NCBI RefSeq assembly: GCF_008728965.1
Contig: NZ_VSMC01000018.1
Coordinates: forward strand, 1 to 64,000
Length of the DNA stretch: 64,000 bases
Source: Heminiphilus faecis
GTDB lineage: Bacteria; Bacteroidota; Bacteroidia; Bacteroidales; Muribaculaceae
Direction of reading: 5' to 3'
Shown here: piece after piece, positions 1 to 7,855 of the stretch
Layout: every line of letters begins with the position of its first letter
Numbering within the stretch: position 1 is the stretch's first letter
Made by a program: the position numbers and the translations under genes
The notes under the pieces: generated by a model
Database searches by the model: none
What the model was told of the DNA's origin: nothing
What the model saw: only the letters and a program-made list of their open reading frames with translations

Positions 1-72
1 GAACCGAACCATCTCAAACAGTTCATCCATCCCTTCGGGAAGGCACATCCATATTGCATCTGTTGTTTTCAT
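1..72 (-). CDS. N-terminus of a possible transposase (cut by window edge)
   Basis: Reading the minus strand from an ATG at 72 gives 24 open codons that run off the left edge: MKTTDAIWMCLPEGMDELFE and four more residues. The phrase LPEG-x-x-x-x-FE near an initiating Met resembles the short N-terminal proteins of ISAon1-type insertion sequences. This is a resemblance noted by eye, not a search result. A -7-like TAAATTTG on the minus strand (77-84) lies five bases before the ATG, so the message would be almost leaderless. Too little is present to be sure of the family. Confidence 0.4.
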   Translation of the reverse strand, partial: MKTTDAIWMCLPEGMDELFEMVRF

Positions 73-136
73 ACCCCAAATTTAACACTTTTCAGAAATT
101 CCATGCACCGGAATTTCGGATTGACCCTTTTTTTAC

Positions 137-145
137 TATATTTGC
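137..145 (+). promoter_or_regulatory. Bacteroidales -7 box TATATTTGC
   Basis: TATATTTGC matches the TAnnTTTG -7 consensus of Bacteroidetes. It ends only six bases before the ATG at 152, so a transcript from it would be leaderless or nearly so. No good -33 TTTG is seen; TTTC lies at 114-117. Confidence 0.5.
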
Positions 146-151
146 ATATCT

Positions 152-1180
152 ATGAAGAAGTTGTGGTTATACTTTCTATTACTTCCGCTACAACTGTCGG
201 TACAAGCGCAACCAATGACAGCTGAGGATTACTATGTATCCGCTTTTAATGAGATGTCAGATATGCTCGCCGGCAGAGAAACTCTGTCCATAAAAAGAGC
301 CGTCTATCTTGCTGAATGGGCATTTTATGAAGGAAAATTAGACTACAAGACCGACTTCTGCGATGAGATTGATAGAATAAAGACTTTTATCCTTGATTTA
401 TATAAGGAAAACAAGTTGCATACATACAAAACTGGTATGCAGATGGCTATCAGTTCATATATAGTAAGTCCATATTCCGGGAATGGATATACACCATACA
501 CCTATGACTTTGTTTCAATGGACAATGAGTCATGGGAACGTCAATTTGTCAGCAAGACGCTAAAAACCCATAAAGGTCAGTGTCGTTCACTTCCGTGGAT
601 GTACAAAATCCTTGCAAATGAATTAAATGCCAATGTATCATTAGCTCACGCTCCGCGGCATTGTTATATTATGTACAAAGATGAGGATAAGTTTACGCCG
701 GAAGAATGGATAAACCTCGAATTGACGACCAATCAGATGAATCCATCATGGTGGATTAAGCAGGATTTTGAAATATGTGATTCTGCTGTGATTGTCGGTA
801 CATATATGACACCATTGACTGATACCGAGACCGTCGCTTGCCAAATGGCCGAACTTGCATTTGGATATAAAGAAAAGTTTCATCGGTATGATAAGTTTAC
901 CTACTATTGTGCAAGTCGCTCTCTTGAATTGTATCCCATGAATCCAAATGCGTGGATAATACGAGGTAAATCAATTGAAAGAATGATTCATGATTACATC
1001 AAGAGAAACGGGAATTCCGTAGACGATTATGTCGCATCCTTGATACATTTGATGGATGAAACAAAACGGAGTTTTTACAAAACTTATATGACCGAAGAAA
1101 CTGAAGTAATCAGAGAACGACGAAAACAACAAGCTGTAGAGGCTCAAAAGTACATCCGCGAAAAAACACTGTCAAAATGA
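152..1180 (+). CDS. Secreted transglutaminase-like protein
   Basis: A 342-residue protein with a Sec signal peptide (residues 1-19, ending VQAQ). The central region has the order Cys-His-acid expected of transglutaminase-like cysteine enzymes: C144 in KGQCRSLPWMYKILANELNA, H170 in APRHCYIMY, and N188-L-E190 in WINLEL. The C-terminal third is helical and rich in charged residues. Many bacterial members are proteases or amide-bond enzymes rather than crosslinkers; the substrate cannot be told here. The stop overlaps the start of the next gene by four bases (ATGA), so it is probably translationally coupled to the RHS-tail/papain-like protein and may process or modify it. The patch is more AT-rich than the genes after 3.7 kb. 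Confidence 0.7.
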   Translation: MKKLWLYFLLLPLQLSVQAQPMTAEDYYVSAFNEMSDMLAGRETLSIKRAVYLAEWAFYEGKLDYKTDFCDEIDRIKTFILDLYKENKLHTYKTGMQMAISSYIVSPYSGNGYTPYTYDFVSMDNESWERQFVSKTLKTHKGQCRSLPWMYKILANELNANVSLAHAPRHCYIMYKDEDKFTPEEWINLELTTNQMNPSWWIKQDFEICDSAVIVGTYMTPLTDTETVACQMAELAFGYKEKFHRYDKFTYYCASRSLELYPMNPNAWIIRGKSIERMIHDYIKRNGNSVDDYVASLIHLMDETKRSFYKTYMTEETEVIRERRKQQAVEAQKYIREKTLSK

Positions 1181-1884
1181 AATATTTAAATTTATTATTA
1201 ATTGCGCTGCTTTATCCACTAAGCAGCCATGCATATTCCCATCTGTCGCCATATTCATATTGCGGCGGAAACCCTGTTAACTGCGTTGATCCGACCGGAA
1301 AAGATATAGTCGTTTTGAATTATACTAAAGGAATGCATATGGCAATGCTGATTCAGAATGAGGAAGGAAAATGGCAATACTATTCTGTAAATGGGAATAA
1401 CTTATATTTTTCAGGCTCGCATTTCGGTGGCAGGCCCTTTAATGATGTTGCGGTTGGCTCATGGGATTCACCTCAAGAATTTTTCAATTCATCATATAAT
1501 GTTAGAAATAATGATAGCAAGAAAGATAAATCTATGAATCATTTTGGCTTTTCAGAGGGCTATCAAATTTCTACCACACCTGAACAAGACGAAACAATGA
1601 GAAATAGCTTTTCCAAGATAGCAAAAACTGAATACAACCTTTTTAACAATAACTGTGCAACAGCAGTACAAAAAGCCATGGTAGAAGCTGGCATTCCCGT
1701 TTCCCAACCGACAATGGTGCCATCCTATATTCCAATGGCTACTCCATTTGGCATTGTTGATGTCTTTAATGGATATAAGATGAAATGTGATATCCAAATG
1801 AGGCCAAGTTCCGCCTTTCAATCTATAATCAAATTCAATCCTTCCGGTAAATTACTACCAGAAAATAGGCCCTTAAATTATTAA
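1177..1884 (+). CDS. Secreted RHS-tail protein with permuted papain-like toxin domain
   Basis: 235 residues. A signal peptide (about 1-19, ending SSHA) is followed directly by the last piece of an RHS core, YSYCGGNPVNCVDPTGKD (26-43), the motif that normally marks the boundary between an RHS shell and its C-terminal toxin. The rest is a putative effector: H54 in KGMHMAML and C160 in FNNNCATAVQKAM give the His-then-Cys order of circularly permuted papain-like enzymes (LRAT/NlpC-like). The RHS shell itself is missing, so either the tail was captured behind a new signal peptide or the gene is a deletion product that kept a usable start. The last residues (LLPENRPLNY) are repeated at the ends of the next two genes. 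Confidence 0.65.
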   Translation: MKYLNLLLIALLYPLSSHAYSHLSPYSYCGGNPVNCVDPTGKDIVVLNYTKGMHMAMLIQNEEGKWQYYSVNGNNLYFSGSHFGGRPFNDVAVGSWDSPQEFFNSSYNVRNNDSKKDKSMNHFGFSEGYQISTTPEQDETMRNSFSKIAKTEYNLFNNNCATAVQKAMVEAGIPVSQPTMVPSYIPMATPFGIVDVFNGYKMKCDIQMRPSSAFQSIIKFNPSGKLLPENRPLNY

Positions 1885-1902
1885 TTATTATATGCCAAAC
1901 AA

Positions 1903-2298
1903 ATGAAAAGACCAAATTATCTCCGTGAGCTACTCTCCTATTTATACATTTTCACCGGCTTTTTATGTATAATCTATTTTATTTCATATAACATTCGTAT
2001 AGCAATTAAGCCTTTGGGATGGGCGATAATGCTGTTCAACGCAGTACTTTGCTTCATTGTGTATATAGCTATAAATCACATTATTATAAGAAGAATAATA
2101 TCGAATAGATTTCTGATAGTTATTGAAGCATTACTATTTTCCGCTATGTTAACTCTGGTAATTAGTGACGTGAGGTATGAAGCTTACCTAGACCAAGAAT
2201 ATCTCCGAAAGACTACGCCTAGACTATTACCATCACACCCGGTCATGAGCTTTGAGAAACAAATATTACTACCAGAAAATAGGCCCTTAAATTATTAA
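1903..2298 (+). CDS. Candidate immunity membrane protein, copy 1
   Basis: 131 residues with about three hydrophobic segments (roughly 10-30, 38-60 and 66-88) and basic loops; no recognised family. It lies 18 bp downstream of the papain-like toxin gene and is the first of three near-identical tandem genes, the usual layout of an RHS toxin with a duplicated immunity gene. The immunity role is inferred only from position. Compared with copy 3, this copy has lost one base near 2216, which shifts the frame: it ends in LLPSHPVMSFEKQI plus the toxin-derived tail LLPENRPLNY instead of MSKTITITPGHEL. Confidence 0.6.
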   Translation: MKRPNYLRELLSYLYIFTGFLCIIYFISYNIRIAIKPLGWAIMLFNAVLCFIVYIAINHIIIRRIISNRFLIVIEALLFSAMLTLVISDVRYEAYLDQEYLRKTTPRLLPSHPVMSFEKQILLPENRPLNY

Positions 2299-2316
2299 TT
2301 ATTATATGCCAAACAA

Positions 2317-2712
2317 ATGAAAAGACTAAATTATCTCCGTAAGCTACTCTCCTATTTATACATTTTCACCGGCTTTTTATGTATAATCTATTATATTTCA
2401 TATAACATTCGTATAACAAATAAGCCTGAGGGATGGGCGATAATGCTGTTCAACGCAGTACTTTGCTTTATTGCATATATAGCTATAAATCACGTCTTTA
2501 TAAGAAGAATAATATCGAATAAATTTCTGATAGTTATTGAAGCATTACTATTTTCCGCTATGTTAACTCTGGTAATTAGTGACGTGAGGTATGAAGTTTA
2601 CCTAGACCAAGAATATCTCCGAAAGACTACGCCTAGACTATTACCATCACACCCGGTCATGAGCTTTGAGAAACAAATATTACTACCAGAAAATAGGCCC
2701 TTAAATTATTAA
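2317..2712 (+). CDS. Candidate immunity membrane protein, copy 2
   Basis: 131 residues, nearly identical to copy 1, with scattered changes (for example LRKLL for LRELL, TNKPEG for AIKPLG). It has the same hydrophobic segments and the same frameshifted C terminus running into the toxin-derived tail LLPENRPLNY. Sharing of the one-base deletion by copies 1 and 2 but not 3 suggests one arose from the other after the deletion. Function is inferred from the toxin-adjacent position only. Confidence 0.6.
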   Translation: MKRLNYLRKLLSYLYIFTGFLCIIYYISYNIRITNKPEGWAIMLFNAVLCFIAYIAINHVFIRRIISNKFLIVIEALLFSAMLTLVISDVRYEVYLDQEYLRKTTPRLLPSHPVMSFEKQILLPENRPLNY

Positions 2713-2730
2713 TTATTATATGCCAAACAA

Positions 2731-3084
2731 ATGAAAAGACCAAATTATCTCCGTGAGCTACTCTCCTATTTATACATTTTCACCGGCTTTTTATGTATAA
2801 TCTATTTTATTTCATATAACATTCGTATAGCAATTAAGCCTTTGGGATGGGCGATAATGCTGTTCATCGCAGTACTTTGCTTTATTGCATATGTGACTAT
2901 AAATCACATTCTTATAAGAAGAATAATATCGAATCGATTTCTGATAGTTATTGAAGCATTACTATTCTCCGCTATGTTAACTCTGGTAATTAGTGACGTG
3001 AGGTATGAAGATTACCAACACCAAAAATATCTCCAAAGGACTATGTCTAAGACTATTACCATCACACCCGGTCATGAGCTTTGA
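2731..3084 (+). CDS. Candidate immunity membrane protein, copy 3
   Basis: 117 residues, the same membrane protein as the two preceding genes, but with a different C terminus (QRTMSKTITITPGHEL, then stop). At the DNA level it has one more base than copies 1 and 2 in the segment CTATGTCTAAGACTATTACC, so this is probably the ancestral reading frame and the upstream copies are the frameshifted ones. The repeat homology ends just after its stop. The AT-rich base composition matches the rest of this patch. Confidence 0.6.
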   Translation: MKRPNYLRELLSYLYIFTGFLCIIYFISYNIRIAIKPLGWAIMLFIAVLCFIAYVTINHILIRRIISNRFLIVIEALLFSAMLTLVISDVRYEDYQHQKYLQRTMSKTITITPGHEL

Positions 3085-3189
3085 GAAACAAATAGTTGTG
3101 GATTGCCTTTGTAGATTGGCGATAGGCAATCTAATTGCTCACGGCATACGCAAGATCGACAACTCCAAAATCCCCGAAAGGGATATATC

Positions 3190-3210
3190 GGCGTCCCTAC
3201 CTACATTGCC
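3190..3210 (+). repeat. Fragment of the palindromic repeat found at 27.8-28.4 kb
   Basis: GGCGTCCCTACCTACATTGC at 3190-3209 closely matches the right end of the repeat units at 27948-27968, 28127-28147 and 28326-28346. Only the right end is present. It shows the family is dispersed and not a purely local duplication. Confidence 0.55.
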
Positions 3211-3244
3211 AGTTTAACAACCGCATTTTTACATTGAGCCCTAA

Positions 3245-3284
3245 ACACAAAAGGAGCGAAGTTTTTAACTTCGCTCCTTTTGTG
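3245..3284 (-). terminator. Long perfect hairpin after tRNA-Gln
   Basis: An uninterrupted inverted repeat, ACACAAAAGGAGCGAAGT / ACTTCGCTCCTTTTGTGT with a five-base loop, begins next to the tRNA 3' end. It is likely the terminator or processing stem for the tRNA transcript and also separates it from the immunity genes arriving on the plus strand. Confidence 0.7.
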
Positions 3285-3355
3285 TTGTCTTACCAGGATT
3301 CGAACCTAGACAGGCAGAACCAAAAACTGCAGTGCTACCATTACACCATAAGACA
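3285..3355 (-). tRNA. tRNA-Gln (anticodon UUG)
   Basis: On the minus strand the acceptor arms TGTCTTA and TAAGACA pair, followed by discriminator A. The D arm contains TAATGGTAGCA, the T arm GGTTCGAATCC, and the anticodon loop TTTTGGT places TTG at positions 34-36, reading CAA. CCA is not encoded. The anticodon stem has one T-T mismatch at its base near the loop, which is tolerated in related glutamine tRNAs. The gene sits at the edge of the accessory patch 1-3.2 kb, and tRNA genes are common integration targets; no integrase is seen. Confidence 0.9.
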
Positions 3356-3389
3356 ATCCTCTTACTCAGGTCAAAACCTAAAGTAGGCG

Positions 3390-3421
3390 CAAAGGTAAGG
3401 ATATTTTTTTTGACATGCAAG
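3390..3421 (-). promoter_or_regulatory. Promoter of tRNA-Gln
   Basis: Minus strand: TTG at 3419-3421 and TACCTTTG at 3390-3397 with 20 bases between, a good fit to the Bacteroidetes -33/-7 promoter. The tRNA starts 35 bases downstream. The rest of 3356-3779 contains no convincing gene; the long open frame before 3780 lacks coding character. Confidence 0.6.
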
Positions 3422-3779
3422 AATGACGCGCAAAAAAGAGTTGCCGATTTTAAAGAATTGTTCTTTTCACATAACAAGCATACTTCGACGATAGCGTCAA
3501 TAGCAAACACAGATCAGAATAAATATGGCCCACTGCCTTAGTCGCAAAAGCAGACAAATAGTACACCGGTGCTGCGGCGTACATATACGCACTATACCGG
3601 TGCAGCGGATTAAACAGGCTCGTACACCCGGAATAAAACCGCATGCAGACCGATGGCATGGATTAAGAAAAACGCCTCTATATAAGGTCGTTTTCACCGT
3701 TATACCGACTGTTATTACGATATGTTTGAGTATATTTGCATTTCACAATCACCTCATACATCACAAATCTTCATACACA

Positions 3780-6188
3780 ATGAAAAAAAGTATCTTAACT
3801 TTATTGCTATTAGCTGCCGCAATGACAAACAGCCGGGCAGAAAAGCCGGCACAAGCTCACGGTTATCCGATAGACCCCGTGCCGTTTACGTCAGTCAAAG
3901 TCACCGACAGCTTCTGGGGACAGCGCCTTAAAGCAAGTCGCGAAGTCACTATACCGCTCGCATTCTCCAAATGCGAGGAGACAGGACGCTATCTTAACTT
4001 TATAAACGCAGCTCATCCTAACGACACGATAAAGGTAGGAGGCTTATCGTTTGACGACACAGACGTATACAAGACTATCGAGGGGGCAAGCTATCTGTTA
4101 CAGACCTATCCCGACAAACAGCTCGAGCGATATATCGACAGCGTGCTTGTCATCGTGGCCGCCGCGCAAGAACCCGACGGATACCTGTACACGAGCCGCA
4201 CAATGAACCCTAAACACCCACACCAATGGGCAGGTTCACGACGGTGGGAAAAAGTCGAAGAACTCAGCCATGAGTTTTACAACCTCGGCCATATGATAGA
4301 GGGAGCCATAGCTCATTATCAGGCTACAGGCAAACGCAACTTTCTCGACATAGCCGTAAAATATGCCGATTGCGTGTGTCGAGAAATAGGCGGCAATCCC
4401 GGACAACTTACACTTGTACCGGGGCATCAGATAGCGGAAATGGCCCTTGCCAAACTGTATCTCGTCACCGGCGACAGAAAGTATCTTGACCAAGCCAAAT
4501 TCTTTCTTGACAAGCGCGGACATACATCGCGACGCGACGCCTACAGTCAGGCCCACAAACCTGTCACCGAGCAGGACGAAGCCGTAGGCCATGCCGTCAG
4601 AGCGGCATATATGTATGCAGGTATGGCCGATGTTGCAGCACTCACAGGCGACTCCGCCTATATACATGCCATCGACCGAATATGGGACAACATCGTAGGT
4701 AAAAAATACTACATAACCGGCGGAATAGGCGCAACAAGCAACGGCGAGGCTTTCGGCGCCAACTACGAACTTCCCAACATGTCGGCATACTGCGAGACAT
4801 GCGCCGCCATCGGAAACGTATATGTAAACCATCGTCTGTTTTTGCTCCACGGCGACTCGAAGTATTACGACGTACTGGAGCGCACCCTGTACAACGGGCT
4901 TATTTCAGGAGTATCGCTTGACGGAGGCGGGTTCTTCTATCCCAATCCTCTTGAGTCAGCCGGACAACATCAGCGTCAGCCTTGGTTTGGCTGTGCATGC
5001 TGTCCGTCCAATATATGCCGCTTCATTCCATCGCTTCCCGGCTACATATATGCAGTCAAAGACCGTGACGTCTATGTCAACTTATTCATGTCAAACACCG
5101 TCAGGCTCGACATAGCCGGCAAACAGGTATCCATCAGTCAAAACACCACCTATCCATGGAACGGCGACATCGACCTAACTGTCGACCGCAACAAAGCCGG
5201 CCGGTTCAGAATGATGATACGCATACCGGGATGGGTACGCAACCGACCGGTACCGAGCGATCTTTACACATACGCCGACAACAAACGCCCCTTATATTCA
5301 GTGACAGTAAACGGCAAGACAGTTGACGGAACATTGCAAAACGGCTATCTGAGCATTGACCGGAACTGGAAGAAAGGCGACCGCGTGGAGATACACTTCG
5401 ATATGGAGCCCCGCACAGTTAAAGCTGACAGCCGGGTCGAAGCCGACCGCGGACGAATAGCTGTAGAACGCGGCCCCATAGTATATTGCGCCGAGTGGCC
5501 CGATAATGACTTCGATGTGCTCTCCGTGCTCGTCAACCGACATCCGCACTTTAAAGTCGAGGAGGACCGCGAGATGCTTTACGGCATAAACAAACTCGTA
5601 ACTGATGCTCAAGCACTTAAATATGGCGACGACGGACGCCTTGCTGCCGATGACGTAAAACTGACTCTCATACCTTATTACGCATGGGCCCATCGCGGCC
5701 CCGGCAAGATGGCCGTATGGCTTCCACAGGAGGTAAACGCCGCCAATCCCGTGCTTCCGTCCACACTCGCCACAGGCGGCAAACTGAGCGCATCGCGCCC
5801 GTCACCCTCATTGAGTGCCGTCAATGACCGCCTGCTGCCCAAAGACGTAAATGACAGGTCACTACCCTACTACCATTGGTGGCCGGCTAAAAACACCGTT
5901 GAGTGGATTATATATGAATTTCCCGGAGCAAAGGAGGTACGCGGCTCCACCGTGTACTGGTATGACGATGCTCCATGGGGAGGATGCCGCGTGCCTGACA
6001 GCTGGAGAATCCTGTACCGCGATGCCTACGGCGAGTGGCAGCCGGTAAAAGACGCCGACAACTATGGCACAGCAAAGGGCACCGGCAACACGGTAAACTT
6101 CAGTCCCGTCAAGACTTCAGCGGTAAAACTAGAAGTAGTCCAGCCTGCCGACAACTCCTCGGGAGTATTTGAATGGGAACTTTTTTAG
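3780..6188 (+). CDS. GH127 beta-L-arabinofuranosidase, secreted
   Basis: 802 residues from the ATG at 3780; the frame is open further upstream, but this ATG begins a clear signal peptide (MKKSILTLLLLAAAMTNSRA) and follows a TATATTTGC -7 box at 3731-3739. The body is a DUF1680/GH127 alpha-barrel. The zinc-thiolate catalytic set can be seen: E339 and C341 in AYCETCAA, and C407-C408 in GCACCPSN, matching the Glu/Cys/Cys-Cys set of the bifidobacterial enzyme HypBA1. These enzymes release terminal beta-L-arabinofuranose from plant glycoproteins and arabinans. The last ~130 residues (YWYDDAPWGGCRVPDSWRI to FEWELF) look like a discoidin/F5-8-type beta-sandwich. It is a solitary gene, not inside a recognisable PUL. 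Confidence 0.9.
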   Translation: MKKSILTLLLLAAAMTNSRAEKPAQAHGYPIDPVPFTSVKVTDSFWGQRLKASREVTIPLAFSKCEETGRYLNFINAAHPNDTIKVGGLSFDDTDVYKTIEGASYLLQTYPDKQLERYIDSVLVIVAAAQEPDGYLYTSRTMNPKHPHQWAGSRRWEKVEELSHEFYNLGHMIEGAIAHYQATGKRNFLDIAVKYADCVCREIGGNPGQLTLVPGHQIAEMALAKLYLVTGDRKYLDQAKFFLDKRGHTSRRDAYSQAHKPVTEQDEAVGHAVRAAYMYAGMADVAALTGDSAYIHAIDRIWDNIVGKKYYITGGIGATSNGEAFGANYELPNMSAYCETCAAIGNVYVNHRLFLLHGDSKYYDVLERTLYNGLISGVSLDGGGFFYPNPLESAGQHQRQPWFGCACCPSNICRFIPSLPGYIYAVKDRDVYVNLFMSNTVRLDIAGKQVSISQNTTYPWNGDIDLTVDRNKAGRFRMMIRIPGWVRNRPVPSDLYTYADNKRPLYSVTVNGKTVDGTLQNGYLSIDRNWKKGDRVEIHFDMEPRTVKADSRVEADRGRIAVERGPIVYCAEWPDNDFDVLSVLVNRHPHFKVEEDREMLYGINKLVTDAQALKYGDDGRLAADDVKLTLIPYYAWAHRGPGKMAVWLPQEVNAANPVLPSTLATGGKLSASRPSPSLSAVNDRLLPKDVNDRSLPYYHWWPAKNTVEWIIYEFPGAKEVRGSTVYWYDDAPWGGCRVPDSWRILYRDAYGEWQPVKDADNYGTAKGTGNTVNFSPVKTSAVKLEVVQPADNSSGVFEWELF

Positions 6189-6251
6189 GCACTGCGTTTG
6201 TGAGCGGCTCATTAGCCTCACCGGTAGAATAATTGTCACATAATGCCCATA

Positions 6252-6286
6252 AACCTCACATGATTTTTGTCGTGTGAGGTTTTTTA
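6252..6286 (+). terminator. Rho-independent terminator after GH127
   Basis: Stem AACCTCACA (6252-6260) pairs with TGTGAGGTT (6273-6281), followed by a T-run. Confidence 0.8.
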
Positions 6287-6318
6287 TCTAATTTTAGGCC
6301 TTAATTTTCAAGTTTGTC

Positions 6319-7026
6319 ATGAAAAAAGTGTCATTCTCAATCTTGGGCATTCTGTTTGCACTATGTATTTATGCCCATTGCCCTGCAAAAGTATCAATTC
6401 TCGGTGACTCATACTCGACATTTCAGAACCATGTCGTTCCTGACACAAACTATGTATGGTACTTTGCCGACGCCAACGAACCCGACCGTACCGACGTGGC
6501 CACAGTTGACGATACTTGGTGGATGCGCTTCATAACGCGCAGCGGCCTGCAACTCGAACAAAACAACTCGTTTTCCGGAGCGACAGTGTGCAATCTCGGT
6601 TATGAAGGCAACGATTATAGCGACCGTTCGTTTATCAGACGCATGGACAGCCTCGGCAAGCCCGATCTCATATTGGTATTCGGCGCGACCAACGACTGCT
6701 GGGCAAAGGTTCCTCTCGGCAAGAAAGGCTCCGATGACCTTTATACTTTCATACCGGCCATGGATAAGATGCTTCGCGAACTTCCCTCGCTTTATCCCGA
6801 CGCCCGCATAGTATTCATGCTCAACGACGAGATACAGGGCGACATGCGCAAAGCCATCATAGAATTATGCCGCGACAACAATACAGCGTGTCTTCAGCTT
6901 CAGAACATATCGAAACGTCAGGGACACCCCGACAAAGCTGGCATGCTGCAGATAAGCGACCAGCTCACCGACTTTCTGCACGACAACGGTTGCTGCAGAC
7001 GCAAATGTCACAAACAAGACAAATAA
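6319..7026 (+). CDS. Secreted SGNH/GDSL-type esterase
   Basis: 235 residues with a signal peptide (1-23, ending CPA). All SGNH blocks are visible: block I GDSYS (Ser about 31), block II Gly in FSGATVCN, block III Asn in GATND and block V His in GHPDKAGM. It is probably an acyl or carbohydrate esterase acting in the periplasm. The C terminus has an odd Cys-rich basic tail (NGCCRRKCHKQDK). The next gene begins 21 bp later on the same strand, so the two may be cotranscribed. Confidence 0.85.
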   Translation: MKKVSFSILGILFALCIYAHCPAKVSILGDSYSTFQNHVVPDTNYVWYFADANEPDRTDVATVDDTWWMRFITRSGLQLEQNNSFSGATVCNLGYEGNDYSDRSFIRRMDSLGKPDLILVFGATNDCWAKVPLGKKGSDDLYTFIPAMDKMLRELPSLYPDARIVFMLNDEIQGDMRKAIIELCRDNNTACLQLQNISKRQGHPDKAGMLQISDQLTDFLHDNGCCRRKCHKQDK

Positions 7027-7047
7027 AAATTATATATTGCCCGTATT

Positions 7048-7791
7048 ATGAAAAAGACTCTTACAATTATGGCTACACTCATAGCCATGTGTGTTACTGT
7101 ATCGCAAGCACAGTCAATAGTTATGTTTGACAAAGGACATCCGTCCAAAGTCATACAGTTAGGCGTCCGTGCAGGCTTTAACACCTCCAATCTTGCAACC
7201 AATTACGACAAGGCATTCCCCGAAATAACATGGAACCACACCCAGTGGCGCCAAGGCTTGACACTCGGAGCGATTGTAGATATAAACCTGCGCAATTTCT
7301 TCTCTATCCAGTCGGGACTGTTTTACAAATCGCGCGGCAACGACTTCCACTATCTTGTCAACGATAACGAAAACCTTGTGGCAATAGACGGAAAGTGGCG
7401 CGGCAACTATTTTGAGATACCGCTGTTGGCTTCGCTCCGTCTCGGCGTATTTGAACTCGCACAACTTCAGATAGACCTCGGTCCGTACTTCGCAACAGGT
7501 TTTGGCGGCAAAGTACGATATAATCAGCTTAAGACCGACACGCAGGACCCTATGAAGCCCGAGATTTCCCAGAAAAGCGTCAAGGCCGATTATTTCGGCG
7601 ACAATGGCATGGTACAGCGTTATGACTGGGGTCTTAAAACCGGCATAGGTCTGCTTCTGCTCCAGCATTATTACCTCGGCGTACACTTCAATTATAGTTG
7701 CCGCAACGTGCTCAAAGAGCTTGAAGGCGCGGCAAAACGTCCCAACGGTCACAACAAGGCATGGACTTTCACTCTCGGATACAACTTTTAA
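7048..7791 (+). CDS. PorT-family outer-membrane beta-barrel protein
   Basis: 247 residues with a signal peptide (1-21, ending SQA) and alternating aromatic/polar beta-strands ending in a terminal aromatic (TLGYNF), typical of eight-stranded barrels. LGVRAGFNTSNL near the start and TGIGLLLLQHYYLGVHFNYS near the end match the PorT/OMP_b-brl_2 pattern. The role of these barrels is mostly unknown; some take part in type IX secretion. It follows the esterase closely. Confidence 0.8.
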   Translation: MKKTLTIMATLIAMCVTVSQAQSIVMFDKGHPSKVIQLGVRAGFNTSNLATNYDKAFPEITWNHTQWRQGLTLGAIVDINLRNFFSIQSGLFYKSRGNDFHYLVNDNENLVAIDGKWRGNYFEIPLLASLRLGVFELAQLQIDLGPYFATGFGGKVRYNQLKTDTQDPMKPEISQKSVKADYFGDNGMVQRYDWGLKTGIGLLLLQHYYLGVHFNYSCRNVLKELEGAAKRPNGHNKAWTFTLGYNF

Positions 7792-7819
7792 AATGCTGTA
7801 ACAACCGGTGTTAACAGTG

Positions 7820-7835
7820 GCAGCCTTCCGGCTGC
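7820..7835. terminator. Small hairpin between convergent genes
   Basis: GCAGCC-TTCC-GGCTGC lies in the 64-bp gap between the PorT gene (plus) and the M16 peptidase (minus). There is no T-run, so its role as a terminator is uncertain. Confidence 0.4.
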
Positions 7836-7855
7836 GGAATACCTGCACATTGCCG

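Larger units (their letters stand above)
1852..3090 (+). repeat. Tandem 414-bp repeat, three units
   Basis: Three small genes start exactly 414 bp apart (1903, 2317, 2731). The unit includes the gene and the spacer with the last codons of the upstream toxin gene (TTACTACCAGAAAATAGG and the TTAAATTATTAATTATTATA spacer). These tail sequences recur at 2266-2301 and 2680-2715. Unit 3 loses homology after GAGAAACAAATA near 3093. Unequal crossing-over between short repeats would give this pattern. Confidence 0.9.

Noticed and set aside
1903-3084. VNTR or CRISPR
   Set aside because: The repeat contains whole protein genes with codon-level variation; it is a gene duplication.
152-3084. Type VI secretion locus
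   Set aside because: No VgrG, Hcp, PAAR or sheath gene is present in the window; only the toxin-like tail and candidate immunity genes.
3525-3779. 85-codon extension of the GH127 frame
   Set aside because: The signal peptide and the TATATTTGC -7 box show that translation starts at 3780; the extension has no coding character.
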